From Chryseobacterium viscerum (GTDB taxonomy: Bacteria; Bacteroidota; Bacteroidia; Flavobacteriales; Weeksellaceae), in assembly GCF_025949665.1 (NCBI RefSeq), contig NZ_JAPDFT010000001.1, positions 3,082,648-3,146,647 of the forward strand: a DNA stretch of 64,000 nucleotides. The letters are read 5' to 3'. The notes under the pieces were generated by a model. That model saw only the letters and a program-made list of their open reading frames with translations. It did not search any database and had not been told where the DNA came from. Of this stretch, positions 7,990-18,308 are shown in pieces (within the stretch, counting starts at the first letter, position 1; every line of letters begins with the position of its first letter). A program made the translations under genes and the position numbers.

Positions 7990-10900
7990 ATGAAAGACTT
8001 TTACTCTGTTTATAAACCTGCTTCTGATACAACAAAGCATTTCCTTTCTTCCTTCAAAAAATTTCTTTTTGCCATTTTATTTTTGTTCATTGCCAGCAAT
8101 CAACTTTACTCCCAAAGAGATACTGAACATTGGTTTGCCCCTATGATGTCCAGGACCAATGATTCCAATAAACAGGCTTTGTTTTTGTCAACAGATTCTA
8201 TGGTACCGTTTCCAGTCACTATTTATAACAATAATACAGTGATTGGAACTGTGACGATCAGTAAAGGAAATCCGCAGTCTTTTGATATTCCGATGGACAA
8301 TATGATTACCGGATCTCAATCGGAAGTATTTAAGGTAACAGGACGAGGTCTTTATATAAAAGGAGAAAAACCTTTCTTCTGTACTTTCAGGTTTTCTACC
8401 AAAAGTCATGGGGAAATTCTTACCTCTAAGGGAAAGGCAGGAATTGGAAATAAGTTTTATGTGGCTTATGGACCTATTTCCAATTCTTCTTCTATCAATA
8501 ATTTTACTTGTGGGGTTCTGGCAACAGAAGACAACACGGTAGTAATTGTTTCCAATTATGATTCTTCTGTTCAGTTTTCCAATGGTAATTCGGGAGCGTC
8601 TTCTCCCTCAATGACCTTTACGCTGAATAAAGGACAATCTTACATCATTGAAGGCAGAGGAAATCAGACAGGAAATCAAAATGGTTTTATTGGGGCAAAA
8701 ATTGAGTCCAGTAAACCTGTAACAGTTACTAATGGAAATTTTAATGGACAGATCATCAACTCCAGCAATGGTAGTGATATTTTAATGGATCAGTCGATAC
8801 CGGTAGAACGTTTAGGGGATGATTTTGTCCTCGTTAAAGGCATGGCTCCGATTGCATCAAATGTAGAGGGTGCTGTAGTAACCGCTACGGAGAATAATAC
8901 ACAGGTGTATCTCAATGATGATGTGAATCCGGTTGTCACACTTAACGAAGGACAGTTCTATCGGATCGGCTCTTCTTCTTACATGAATCAAAATAGTACC
9001 GGACATTATAACATGCACATCCGGACTACCAAAAAAGTCTACGTTTATCAGTTGATGGCGGGAACAGCAACGTCATTTGTTGAAATCACCATCGGTGCCA
9101 ATTATATTCCTCCTCTCAACTGTTTCCTCCCTAAGAAAATAGATGAAATAGGAATGATCAATGTATTACCTTATTACACAGCCATCACTCCTGCTGTCAA
9201 ACTGAATATTATCACTGAAACAGGAGCTACAGTTACTGTTAACGGAATGCCTTTAACAACTGCACAGGGACCGTTTCCCGTAACCGGAAATGCTAATTGG
9301 GTTACTTACTCTGTCCCGAATGTTACCGGAAATATTACCGTAGAATCTACTAAAGCGGTGACGGCTGGTATTGCTGCAGGTGAAGGAAATGTAGGATACG
9401 GAGGGTATTTTGCCGGATTCTCTTCCATTCCCGTCATTTCTAAAAAGAGTGGAGAGTGTATTCCCGGAATGGTACTGGAAGTAGATGACAGCTATGTGTC
9501 CTATCAATGGAATTTCAACGGCTCACCTATACCCGGAGCAACAACCAATAATTATACACCAACGCAAGCAGGAAATTATACTGCAACAGTGTCTGTAGGA
9601 GGAACGTGCCCTCCTGCAACAACACCTGTTTACAAAGCATTCAGCTGTTTGACAAATACCACTAAGACTTTAACAGTTTGTTCAACGGGAAATCCTACCA
9701 TGATCACTCCTGTGTTTTCCAATTCTTCTCAAACAATATTACCAAGCAGCGTACAAATCATTACTCCACCAGCCAATGGAACTCTGACTGTAAATCCTGC
9801 AACTGGTATTCTTACCTATACAGCTAATACAGGAGCTACTATTGATACATTTACTTATAAGTTCTGCGGAAATGTTCCGGAATTTGCAGACTGTGAGCAA
9901 GTAAAGGTAAATATTACCATACAGACAATAACCACAGCAAATACTATATTAAAAGCATGTAGCAATAATGGGACAGGAGTCTTCGATCTTACTTCGGCTA
10001 ATGTTGGCGGGCCTGCGGGGGCTCAGAAAAAATATTATCAGACACCCGCTGATCTTGCAGCCGGAACCAATGAAATTACATCAGCCAATGCCTATGTATC
10101 TGTTGCTCCAAAAGATGTTTATGTAAAAGTATCAAGTCCTGAAGGGTGTTTTGCTCAGGCAAAAATCAGTCTTCAATTCAATCCGTCCCCACAAGTTCAG
10201 AATGCTTCTTTAACTTCATGTTATATAGATGCTGCTCCGGATAAGGGAAGTTTTGACCTAACCAAGGCAATGGTTACCAGCGAAACAGGAATTACCAAAG
10301 AATACTATAAAACTCAACAGGATGCAGTATCAGGAATCAATGCTATCCCGAACCCTATTATCTATATTTCTTCCAGCGGAACAGCATATATTAAGGTGGT
10401 TAATACAACAGGATGTTTCACCATTGCAACAGTAAATCTTACTGTTACATTACCTCATCCTTCTTCTCTGCTTAAAGATCAGTCTATTTGTTTTAATTCT
10501 ACCACAACACTGGATGCCGGTCCGGGTTATCAATCATATGAATGGAGTACGGGAGCTACAACTTCTTCTATCTCCAACGCAGGTGTAGGAGATTACTGGG
10601 TGATTTTAGGACATGACAATTGTTTTACAAAGCAGCATATTTCTGTAAAAAAAGCACCTGAAGCTGTTATCAGGCAAATTGATCTCGACAACAATAAGGC
10701 AACGCTTACCGTAACCGGAGGGAATCCTCCTTATTTATATTCCACTGATGGAGCCAACTGGCAAAGTTCAAATGTATTTACAGGGCTGCCTAATGGTCAG
10801 AATAAATTTTATGTAAAGGATTCTTACAACTGCGAACCAATACAGGTAGAACTGACGGTGATCAATATCATCAATGCCATTACACCTAATGGAGACAACA

Positions 10901-11139
10901 TGAATGATATGATCTCCTACGCAGAACTTGCTTACAAGAAAGCGCTATCCTTTACAGTACATGACAGATATGGAAACAATGTTTTTACAGGCACACGTTT
11001 CAACAATTATACATGGGACGGCATGTTCAATAATAAAAAACTGTTCACAGGAACTTACTGGTACATAATCACCTGGAAAGAACCGGCTCTGAAAGACGCT
11101 GTCATCAAATACACAGGATGGATCTTACTGAAAAATTAA
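7990..11139 (+). CDS. Large secreted T9SS type B protein, paralogue 1 (IgGFc-binding-like N-terminus, gliding-type C-terminal domain)
   Basis: 1,049 residues. A 42-residue N-terminus ends in a hydrophobic signal ([18 protein letters not shown]) with an unusually long polar lead; no later ATG would keep the signal. Residues about 45-490 resemble the IgGFc_binding family ([49 protein letters not shown]). An Ig/PKD-like unit ([20 protein letters not shown]) follows, then a TFTYKFCG module, two similar repeats containing FDLTSANV / FDLTKAMV, and another Ig-like unit. It ends with a gliding-motility/CHU_C type domain ([14 protein letters not shown] ... YTGWILLKN), the T9SS type B signal. It is probably a cell-surface adhesin. 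The next gene is its tandem paralogue. Confidence 0.83.
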   Translation: MKDFYSVYKPASDTTKHFLSSFKKFLFAILFLFIASNQLYSQRDTEHWFAPMMSRTNDSNKQALFLSTDSMVPFPVTIYNNNTVIGTVTISKGNPQSFDIPMDNMITGSQSEVFKVTGRGLYIKGEKPFFCTFRFSTKSHGEILTSKGKAGIGNKFYVAYGPISNSSSINNFTCGVLATEDNTVVIVSNYDSSVQFSNGNSGASSPSMTFTLNKGQSYIIEGRGNQTGNQNGFIGAKIESSKPVTVTNGNFNGQIINSSNGSDILMDQSIPVERLGDDFVLVKGMAPIASNVEGAVVTATENNTQVYLNDDVNPVVTLNEGQFYRIGSSSYMNQNSTGHYNMHIRTTKKVYVYQLMAGTATSFVEITIGANYIPPLNCFLPKKIDEIGMINVLPYYTAITPAVKLNIITETGATVTVNGMPLTTAQGPFPVTGNANWVTYSVPNVTGNITVESTKAVTAGIAAGEGNVGYGGYFAGFSSIPVISKKSGECIPGMVLEVDDSYVSYQWNFNGSPIPGATTNNYTPTQAGNYTATVSVGGTCPPATTPVYKAFSCLTNTTKTLTVCSTGNPTMITPVFSNSSQTILPSSVQIITPPANGTLTVNPATGILTYTANTGATIDTFTYKFCGNVPEFADCEQVKVNITIQTITTANTILKACSNNGTGVFDLTSANVGGPAGAQKKYYQTPADLAAGTNEITSANAYVSVAPKDVYVKVSSPEGCFAQAKISLQFNPSPQVQNASLTSCYIDAAPDKGSFDLTKAMVTSETGITKEYYKTQQDAVSGINAIPNPIIYISSSGTAYIKVVNTTGCFTIATVNLTVTLPHPSSLLKDQSICFNSTTTLDAGPGYQSYEWSTGATTSSISNAGVGDYWVILGHDNCFTKQHISVKKAPEAVIRQIDLDNNKATLTVTGGNPPYLYSTDGANWQSSNVFTGLPNGQNKFYVKDSYNCEPIQVELTVINIINAITPNGDNMNDMISYAELAYKKALSFTVHDRYGNNVFTGTRFNNYTWDGMFNNKKLFTGTYWYIITWKEPALKDAVIKYTGWILLKN

Positions 11140-11230
11140 AGATTAATCTAAACACAATCAATCAATTGTAACAAAGCTTGCTTTCATGAAAAGCTGCATG
11201 CCTTATTTAATCTAATCTTCCTTAAAGCTT

Positions 11231-14200
11231 ATGAAAAGGATCTTATTTATCTTTATATTACTATTTGCCTCATCATCTGTTTGTGCACAAAGGGATACAG
11301 ACCATTGGTTTGCACCTATGATCGCGAGTTCTTCGAACGGCTCACCCAAACAGGCATTATATCTTTCCACAGACAGCAATACTCCTTTCCCTGTCAGTAT
11401 TTACAATAACAATACTGTGATAGGAACAGTTACCATCAGCAAAGGAAGTCCACAGAGTTTTGATGTTCCGATGAATCTGATGATAGGACAAAATACAACC
11501 GATGCGATGAGTGTAAAAACAAGGGGACTTTATCTTCACGGAGACCTCCCGTTTTTTGCCACGTACAGGTTTTCGGAAGTTAATCATGGAGAAATTCTGA
11601 CATCCAAGGGAAAAGCCGGAATTGGTAATAAATTTTATGCTGTATATGCTCCATTAATGAACAATCAGCCTTCGCAAAATTTTTCCTGTGGTATTCTGGC
11701 AACCGAAGACAATACCCAGATCAAAGTTTCAGGATATGGTATGACTACGTGGTTCTATAATAATTTTAACGGACTTACCCATCCCAGTATTACAATCACC
11801 CTGAATAAAGGACAATCCTATATTTTTGCCGGATTTGCCAATAAACCGGGCAACAAAGACGGGTTTATCGGTGCTAAAATTGAAGCTACCAAACCTGTAT
11901 CTGTGACCAATGGAAATTATCATGGTCAGTTTGGAATGACACCTCCTTATAACGGCGAGGATATTATCATGGATCAGTCTGTTCCGGTAGAACGTTTAGG
12001 TCAGGAGTTTGTGCTTATTAAAGGAATGGGAAATCTTATTCCTGAAATTGAGGGAGCTATTGTTGTCGCTACAGAAAACAATACAGAGATCAGGCTTAAC
12101 AACAACCCAACACCTGTGATAACGCTCAACGAAGGGCAGTATTACAGGGTAAGTGCAATGAATTATGTACTCAATGGGCCTTCTCATCACAATATGTACA
12201 TCAAAGCTTCAAAGAATGTCTATGTCTATCAGTTGTTATCAGGTATTGCAGACAATGATGCTACGGAAGGGTTCAATTATATACCACCTCTTAACTGTTT
12301 TCTTCCTACTGTTATTGATGAAATAGGAAAAATAGGAGAACTTCCTTATTATACAACTTTCAATCCACCGCTTTTTGTAAAGCTTAATATTCTTACCCAA
12401 ACAGGAGCCGGAGTAACAGTAAACGGAGTAACTCCTACCGCAGCAGAAGGACCTTTCCCTGTCTCCGGAACTCCAAACTGGGTTTCATACTCAATTCCCA
12501 ATATCTCTGGAAATGTTACAGTGACTTCTACCAAAGCAGTTACAGCCGGTATTATAGGAGGTAGTGGAAATCTTGGCTACGGAGGATATTTTGCAGGCTT
12601 CAATTCAATTCCGGTGATCAGTAAATCTGCAGGCGAATGTGTTCCGGGAATTACTTTAGAAGTAGAAAGCGGCTTTGACCATTATCAATGGAACCTCAAT
12701 GGAAATCCTATTCCGGGAGCTAACGGCAACACCTACAATCCTACTCAGGCAGGAAATTATACAGTATCCATCACGAAAAGCACATGTACTCCTCTTACAA
12801 CTTATCCTTACAAGGTATACAGCTGTCTTGTGAATACCGTAAAACCAATGAATGTCTGCAGTGCCGGTACACCTACTACCATCACTCCTGCATTCTCCAA
12901 TTCTACACAGACTCCGGTACCGGGGACAGTGCAGATTATTACCCCACCTGCCAATGGCACTTTAACGATAAACCCAACAACTGGAATTCTTACCTATACG
13001 GCCAACGCAGGAACAATAACTGATACTTTCACTTATAAATTCTGTGGAAATGATCCTGACTTTACAGATTGTGAACAGGTAAAAGTAAATGTAACCGTTC
13101 AGCCTCTGATTTTAACGGATACTACCGTAAAAACCTGCGAGACCAACGGAACGGGTATTTTCGATCTTACTACAGCTGCTGTAGGAGGACCGGCCAATGC
13201 CATCAGAAAATATTATCCTACCATGACAGATTTAAATGCCGGAACCAATGAAATTACTCCTGCCAATGCCTATCTATCAGCAGTTCCTGCCACAGCGTTT
13301 GTAAAGGTAACCACCGTTGAAGGCTGTACGGCAAATGCTAAAATAACCCTTCAGTTTTATCCAGCTCCAAATGTGCAGAACGCAACTCTTAACGGATGTT
13401 TTGTTCCAAGCAATCCTAATACAGGAACTTTTGATCTGACTACTGCTCTTGTCACTACCACTACTCCTGTGACGAAGAGATATTATTCTACTCTTACAGA
13501 TGCCACTAATGGAACGAATGAAATAACCACTCCAACTGCTTATATTTCTCCAAATACAACAGTTTATGTGAAGGTAACTACGGGTAATGGCTGTTTTGAT
13601 TTCGCCCAAATTACTTTAACGGTCATTCCACCCAAGCCCTCTCCTCTTTTAGTGGATCAGTATATATGTCCTGATGCAAGAACCACACTGGATGCCGGGC
13701 CGGGTTATACCTCTTATTTATGGAGTACAGGAGCAACGACACCTTCTATCATTGCTTCCATAGGTAATTATTGGATAATCCTGACTTCCAACGGATGTGA
13801 AACAAAACAATTTGTAAAAGTAATGTCTGTTCCTATTCCCAAAATCAAGAAGATAGAAACCACAGGAAATACGGTTACCCTCACTGTGGAAGGCGGCACA
13901 CCTCCATATCAGTATTCAAGGGATGGAATGATATGGCAGGATTCTAATGTATTCAGTGGTCTTCCAAGAGGTAAAAATATTTTTTATGTGAAAGATTCCA
14001 GCAACTGTACTCCTGTAGAGACTCAGATCCTGGTTCCGAATCTTATTAATGCCATTACTCCCAACAGTGACGGCATCAACGACACCCTGGATTATTCTGA
14101 GCTTGGGTTTTTGAAAGATCTGAAGTTTGGTATTTTCAACCGATACGGACAGCTCATTCATTCTTCTGATAAGAATAATAATTTAAAATGGGATGGTACC

Positions 14201-14317
14201 ATCGGTGGTACTCCCGTGAACAGTGGTACTTACTGGTATGAAATAAAGTGGATGGATCCGGATACCCAAAAGCTTGTTTCCTATACTGGATGGATTCTGG
14301 TAAAAAACAGGAATTAA
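11231..14317 (+). CDS. Large secreted T9SS type B protein, paralogue 2
   Basis: 1,028 residues with the same domain order as its neighbour: a short signal peptide (MKRILFIFILLFASSSVCAQ), the IgGFc-binding-like region beginning RDTDHWFAPM (paralogue 1: [10 protein letters not shown]), Ig-like unit YQWNLNGNPIPGANGNTYNP, the [20 protein letters not shown] module, repeated FDLTTAAV / FDLTTALV units, and a type B sorting domain (INAITPNSDGINDTLDYSEL ... YTGWILVKN). Long near-identical stretches show recent tandem duplication. The N-terminus is normal here, unlike the 24-residue extension of paralogue 1. The two probably form one transcription unit, ending at the terminator at 14367. Adhesion is inferred from the domains. 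Confidence 0.83.
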   Translation: MKRILFIFILLFASSSVCAQRDTDHWFAPMIASSSNGSPKQALYLSTDSNTPFPVSIYNNNTVIGTVTISKGSPQSFDVPMNLMIGQNTTDAMSVKTRGLYLHGDLPFFATYRFSEVNHGEILTSKGKAGIGNKFYAVYAPLMNNQPSQNFSCGILATEDNTQIKVSGYGMTTWFYNNFNGLTHPSITITLNKGQSYIFAGFANKPGNKDGFIGAKIEATKPVSVTNGNYHGQFGMTPPYNGEDIIMDQSVPVERLGQEFVLIKGMGNLIPEIEGAIVVATENNTEIRLNNNPTPVITLNEGQYYRVSAMNYVLNGPSHHNMYIKASKNVYVYQLLSGIADNDATEGFNYIPPLNCFLPTVIDEIGKIGELPYYTTFNPPLFVKLNILTQTGAGVTVNGVTPTAAEGPFPVSGTPNWVSYSIPNISGNVTVTSTKAVTAGIIGGSGNLGYGGYFAGFNSIPVISKSAGECVPGITLEVESGFDHYQWNLNGNPIPGANGNTYNPTQAGNYTVSITKSTCTPLTTYPYKVYSCLVNTVKPMNVCSAGTPTTITPAFSNSTQTPVPGTVQIITPPANGTLTINPTTGILTYTANAGTITDTFTYKFCGNDPDFTDCEQVKVNVTVQPLILTDTTVKTCETNGTGIFDLTTAAVGGPANAIRKYYPTMTDLNAGTNEITPANAYLSAVPATAFVKVTTVEGCTANAKITLQFYPAPNVQNATLNGCFVPSNPNTGTFDLTTALVTTTTPVTKRYYSTLTDATNGTNEITTPTAYISPNTTVYVKVTTGNGCFDFAQITLTVIPPKPSPLLVDQYICPDARTTLDAGPGYTSYLWSTGATTPSIIASIGNYWIILTSNGCETKQFVKVMSVPIPKIKKIETTGNTVTLTVEGGTPPYQYSRDGMIWQDSNVFSGLPRGKNIFYVKDSSNCTPVETQILVPNLINAITPNSDGINDTLDYSELGFLKDLKFGIFNRYGQLIHSSDKNNNLKWDGTIGGTPVNSGTYWYEIKWMDPDTQKLVSYTGWILVKNRN

Positions 14318-14366
14318 ATCAGATACAACTTCCTTATCAGGATTGTAATACTTTTTGTTTAAAGAG

Positions 14367-14400
14367 ACTGTCTCATTTTTTTGAGACAGTTTTTTATTTT
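14367..14400 (+). terminator. Terminator after the T9SS type B pair
   Basis: Stem ACTGTCTCA / TGAGACAGT with a T-only loop and a following T run. The remaining 190 bases to the next gene hold only AT-rich leader with a weak TACATTTA (-7-like) at 14559-14566. Confidence 0.85.
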
Positions 14401-14588
14401 TTAATCCATCATCAGACTTATATATTTCCCGGAACCAGGAAAAACAAGACGAATTGACATCATTTTTCGCATGGCATTATTTTCGACCAAAGAATAAACA
14501 GTTTTCATATAAATCTTTTGTTTTTTATTAAATTTAAAACCAAATAACAAAGTGAATATACATTTAGCAACTGGGTAATTTTGAATGG

Positions 14589-15863
14589 ATGAAAAAAATA
14601 CTTTACACTTTTATAATTTCTGTCATTGCAGTTTTAATCCTGAATAAAATTGTTTTTAAAGATATTCCCGAAAAAGAAAAACAGGAACTCCTGAACGACG
14701 TCCAGCGGTACAAACATCCCATAAAAAGCATTTCTATGATCTATCCGGACAATAGCGATCTGAAGGTTCTGGACTCTGTGCTTCAAGAGAACAGGATTCT
14801 AATGCTGGGAGAAAACATCCATTATGACGGAGCTACCATGCAGGCCAAAAGCAGGCTCATTAAATATCTTCATGAGAATATGGGGTATAATGTTGTGCTC
14901 TATGAAGCAGGACAATACGATACATGGATGATGAATGAAGAAATGAAGAACCACAATCTGAAAATTCCCTCAGCTTCTATAGGAGGAACGGGACTTTTTG
15001 ATTTTTGGTGGAATAATAAGGAAACCCATCCTTTGATCAGTTATTATCAAACAACTAAAACTTCAGCTCATCCGATAGAACTGGGCGGGTTTGATATTCA
15101 GTTTTCCGGAGATGAACTCTATGAAAAACGCGGTAAGCTGCTGAAGGATTTTTTAAACAAAAATTCGATTGAGCTTAAGCCATTTCCTCTTTTAAACAAG
15201 AACCTTAATCAGATCTCTAATTTTATGTACAAAGGGTTTGCCAGTAAAAACTTACCCGGCAATCAGAAAAAGGATATTCTGGAGGAAATCAGCAGACTGG
15301 AACATGTGGTTTCAAAATTGAAAAAAGATCCTGAAAACATTATGTATGCACGGTATTTACATGACATGAGGAACAATTTCGATAAGATATGGAAATACAA
15401 ATCCGGATCTATGCAGAGTATGCAGTTCAGAGATTCTTTGATGGCTAAAAACCTTATTCATCAGATTGACTCCGTTTATCAAGGACAAAAATTGATTGTC
15501 TGGTGTGCAAATTTACACACTTTTGCAAGCCGGTACAGCAAAGATTATTTGCCTTTGGGCGCTTATATCAAAAGTAAATACGGAAAGGCTTCTTATATGA
15601 TTGATTTTTCATCCTACGCCAAATACAATAAAACCAGAACATTAGTAGATAAACCGGGAAAACTTGCCATCGAAAATACATTTCACGCAACGAAGACCCC
15701 TTATTTTTTTATCAATCTCAGAAATATCCCGGAAAGTTCCGTACTGAAGAAAGAGTTTGTATCCACCATCAACCAGGGAACAGATCAGAAAAAAGTCTGG
15801 AGCCGGTTTTTTGACGGAATATTTTATATAGACACCAATACTTCTTTAACACCCATCGAATAA
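14589..15863 (+). CDS. Erythromycin esterase family protein, membrane-anchored
   Basis: 424 residues of the erythromycin esterase/succinoglycan-biosynthesis (Ere-like) family, whose characterised members hydrolyse macrolide lactones with a catalytic histidine. An N-terminal membrane segment (ILYTFIISVIAVLILNKIVF) places the domain outside the inner membrane. The family block is at about residue 72, LMLGENIHYDGATM, with the Glu and His of the GExxH-like motif. Other blocks are VVLYEAGQYDTW, IELGGFDIQF and IVWCANLHTFAS. Its TAA shares a base with the ATG of the next gene (TAATG), so it is co-translated with an ABC exporter. Many Bacteroidota members of this family have no shown resistance role; the substrate is unknown. 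Confidence 0.8.
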   Translation: MKKILYTFIISVIAVLILNKIVFKDIPEKEKQELLNDVQRYKHPIKSISMIYPDNSDLKVLDSVLQENRILMLGENIHYDGATMQAKSRLIKYLHENMGYNVVLYEAGQYDTWMMNEEMKNHNLKIPSASIGGTGLFDFWWNNKETHPLISYYQTTKTSAHPIELGGFDIQFSGDELYEKRGKLLKDFLNKNSIELKPFPLLNKNLNQISNFMYKGFASKNLPGNQKKDILEEISRLEHVVSKLKKDPENIMYARYLHDMRNNFDKIWKYKSGSMQSMQFRDSLMAKNLIHQIDSVYQGQKLIVWCANLHTFASRYSKDYLPLGAYIKSKYGKASYMIDFSSYAKYNKTRTLVDKPGKLAIENTFHATKTPYFFINLRNIPESSVLKKEFVSTINQGTDQKKVWSRFFDGIFYIDTNTSLTPIE

Positions 15864-16765
15864 TGGAAAGCATCACTACTAAAAATCTCAGCTATACCAT
15901 AGGTTCTAAAACCATTCTGAACAATATCAACCTCAATATTCCCGAAGGCAGTATTTATGGCTATCTGGGAAGAAACGGAGCAGGAAAATCGACCACGATC
16001 AAACTCCTTTTGGGACTTCTGGAATCATCAGGTGACAATATTTTCATTCAAAATAAAAGCTTAAAGCAGAATAGAACAGAAACTCTCGCCAACACAGGAA
16101 ACCTGATTGAATCTCCTTGTTTTTATACCAAGCTCACTGTTTCTGAAAACTTAAAATACCTGGACATTATCTATGGTAAAGGAAACAAAAGGATTGATGA
16201 GGTTCTGGAACTGGTAGATCTTCTTAACGAAAAGAAAAAGAAGGCAAGCGCCCTGTCTATGGGAATGAAACAGCGTCTTGGAATTGCAATGGCTATTTTT
16301 CATGACCCGAAACTTCTGATTCTGGATGAACCTCTCAACGGACTTGATCCTCAGGGAATCTTTGAAATGAGAAAACTCTTCCAGCATCTGAATGAGCTGG
16401 GAAAAACCATTTTCCTTTCGAGCCATATTCTGAGCGAGCTTGAAAAAACGGCGACCCACATCGGAATTATAGAAGGGGGACAAATGATTTTCCAGGGAAC
16501 AAAAAATGATCTTCTAAGCAAAGTGGAAAAAGAAGTTGCTTTAAAAGTTAATCCTGTTGAAAAAGCATTATCTCTGCTCCAGGGCACTTTTTCCGCAACG
16601 CTGAATAATACAAACAAAATTTCTGTAAGAATCAATGATGATAAAGAATTCAACGGACTTCTCACAACGTTGATCCAGAATGGAATTGAGATCTATGACA
16701 TAGAATCTCAAAGCACCAATCTTGAACAGATCTTCATTAATTTAATTGCTAAAAAACATGACTAA
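15863..16765 (+). CDS. ABC transporter ATP-binding protein (BcrA/lantibiotic-export type)
   Basis: 300 residues. Walker A is GRNGAGKST near residue 37, the signature is LSMGMKQR near 132, Walker B is LLILDEPLNGLDP near 150, and the H-loop is SSHILSEL. The C-terminal 80 residues, after the ATPase core, are the usual extension of the BcrA/DrrA group. It energises the permease encoded next, which overlaps it by 8 bases. Coupling to the Ere-like gene suggests drug or bacteriocin export or protection of the envelope. Confidence 0.9.
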   Translation: MESITTKNLSYTIGSKTILNNINLNIPEGSIYGYLGRNGAGKSTTIKLLLGLLESSGDNIFIQNKSLKQNRTETLANTGNLIESPCFYTKLTVSENLKYLDIIYGKGNKRIDEVLELVDLLNEKKKKASALSMGMKQRLGIAMAIFHDPKLLILDEPLNGLDPQGIFEMRKLFQHLNELGKTIFLSSHILSELEKTATHIGIIEGGQMIFQGTKNDLLSKVEKEVALKVNPVEKALSLLQGTFSATLNNTNKISVRINDDKEFNGLLTTLIQNGIEIYDIESQSTNLEQIFINLIAKKHD

Positions 16766-17540
16766 TACCAATACTTTCTTCAAAGCTTTTTCTTCCGAGC
16801 AGTATAAACTCTCGAAAAACAAAGAGATTTTCGGGATTCTGCTGCTTCCTGTTTTAATCATCTTTGCGATTGATCTGTACATGGTTTATGATGTACTCCG
16901 TTCTGGAATGGAAGAATCAGAGGGAACGGTAAATCCCTGGAAAATGTCATTGGGAAGGACTGTGTTTATGTTTTTCTATCTTCTCTACCCTATTCTGGTA
17001 TCGCTTTTTGTACATGCCTGCTGTGATGTGGAATACCGGAATAATAATTATAAAATTCTGTTCACACTTCCGGTTTCCAAGGCTAAAATATTTTTCTCAA
17101 AAGCTATATTTATCCAGATAACTGTTTTTTTCTCTGTGCTTTTCTCTTATCTGACTTTTCTGCTAAGCGGATATCTGCTAAGTATCATTTTTCCACAGCT
17201 GGGTTTCCAGAATTATGATTTCAGAGAAGTGATATTTTATGTCTTTCTGAAGTTTTTCATTACTCTTTCTGCCATTGCTATGGTACAGCTAGCTTTGAGT
17301 CTTCTTTTTAAAAATTTCATTTATCCTATCGGTTTTGGAGTATTCATGCTGCTTTTCACAACGATTATCCATGAGAAAAAATTTGCTGATTTTTTGATTT
17401 ATACCGGTGGCTACAAATCAATGGAAAACTTCATGAACGAAAATATCGCTTTTGAAAGAATAGATTACTGTAATATTGCTGCCATTTTTATCTTTATGGC
17501 TGCGAGTTTTTATCTTTTTGTAAAGAAGAAAGGGGGATAG
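16758..17540 (+). CDS. ABC-2 type permease
   Basis: 260 residues starting at the ATG at 16758 (MTNTNTFFKAFSSEQYKL); a TTG 12 bases upstream is less likely. Six membrane segments are visible, for example IFGILLLPVLIIFAIDLYMV, VFMFFYLLYPILVSLF, ITVFFSVLFSYLTFLL and IAAIFIFMAASFYLFV. It is typical of the membrane partner of BcrA-like ATPases. It overlaps the ATPase gene by 8 bases and ends the three-gene operon. The substrate is unknown. Confidence 0.85.
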   Translation: MTNTNTFFKAFSSEQYKLSKNKEIFGILLLPVLIIFAIDLYMVYDVLRSGMEESEGTVNPWKMSLGRTVFMFFYLLYPILVSLFVHACCDVEYRNNNYKILFTLPVSKAKIFFSKAIFIQITVFFSVLFSYLTFLLSGYLLSIIFPQLGFQNYDFREVIFYVFLKFFITLSAIAMVQLALSLLFKNFIYPIGFGVFMLLFTTIIHEKKFADFLIYTGGYKSMENFMNENIAFERIDYCNIAAIFIFMAASFYLFVKKKGG

Positions 17541-17644
17541 AAAAATTGCTGGAAGCAGGGAGCTGGAGGATAGAAGTTCACACTACATCATTTGATAGAT
17601 ATTAATTAACTTCCCTCTCCCATCTTCACGCTTCCTTTCCTAAT

Positions 17645-18169
17645 TTACGCTACTTCTTTTACTTTTGTTCCGTTCTTAGCAGCTTCAATTTTCTTATTAT
17701 TTCTAAGCTCACGTTTCATTTTACGGTAATCCCAGGGAGCGAGAGCATTACTATCCTGCCAAAGCCCCATCCTTTTAAGCTTTGCAGTTTCCTGCAGTTT
17801 CCCTAAAGAATCATCTTTGGAATAGGAGTAATACCACCATCCCATTCCAGCTTTGATAAGCTCTTTGGAAAGGTATTTCCCATCATCATAATACACTTTC
17901 GCAATAGATCTCCCATAACGGTCCGTGTTCGTCTCAACAAAGCTTACCGTTTTTCCAAATACCTGGGCAGAAGTAAACTGTTTGGCATTTTTCCCGAATG
18001 CCTGTCCACTTTCCGGACAATCGACTTCGGCCAGCCTGATTTTTTTTTGCTGGTTTCCTTTTAAAAGTAAAGTAATGGTATCTCCGTCTGAAATTTTGAT
18101 CACTTTTCCGGTAGTCTGTGAGAATAGAAATGCGGGGAAAAGTACGTACAGCAGCATTAATCGTTTCAT
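17645..18169 (-). CDS. Secreted thermonuclease (staphylococcal nuclease homologue)
   Basis: 174 residues with a signal peptide (MKRLMLLYVLFPAFLFSQ). It carries the full active-site set of the SNase family: DGD at 28-30 (calcium ligands), Arg45 in KIRLAEVDCPE, Glu53 in the same block and Arg87 in DRYGR, followed by the usual LIKAGMGWWYYSYSKD and LGLWQD-like ending (RMGLWQDSNALAPWDYRK). It should cut DNA and RNA outside the cytoplasm using calcium. It lies just past the toxin locus but has its own orientation-compatible leader; no evidence ties it to the toxin. Confidence 0.93.
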   Translation of the reverse strand: MKRLMLLYVLFPAFLFSQTTGKVIKISDGDTITLLLKGNQQKKIRLAEVDCPESGQAFGKNAKQFTSAQVFGKTVSFVETNTDRYGRSIAKVYYDDGKYLSKELIKAGMGWWYYSYSKDDSLGKLQETAKLKRMGLWQDSNALAPWDYRKMKRELRNNKKIEAAKNGTKVKEVA

Positions 18170-18207
18170 GGGGCAAATATAGGGATTAGTGGGTCTTGTT
18201 TAATTAA

Positions 18208-18300
18208 AAAACCTCGCAAAATGCGAGGTTTTTATAATATTGAATTGAGTTATTTGTTTTTTTCACCTCAAAGTTGGGAGACTTTGTGGAACAGGCATTT
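18208..18300. repeat. Cassette-end repeat, copy 2 (hairpin pair)
   Basis: Contains the hairpin AACCTCGCA-AAA-TGCGAGGTT (18210-18230), an AT stretch, then CACCTCAAAGT and a second small stem CAAAGT / ACTTTG (18269-18286). A near copy lies at 19255-19346. Each copy follows one candidate immunity gene of the toxin locus. The first hairpin can act as a terminator in both directions. Confidence 0.8.
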
Positions 18301-18308
18301 CAATTCCA

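Noticed and set aside
13277..13609. 110-codon minus-strand ORF inside the second T9SS type B gene
   Set aside because: A shadow frame caused by repeated Thr/Ser codons on the coding strand.
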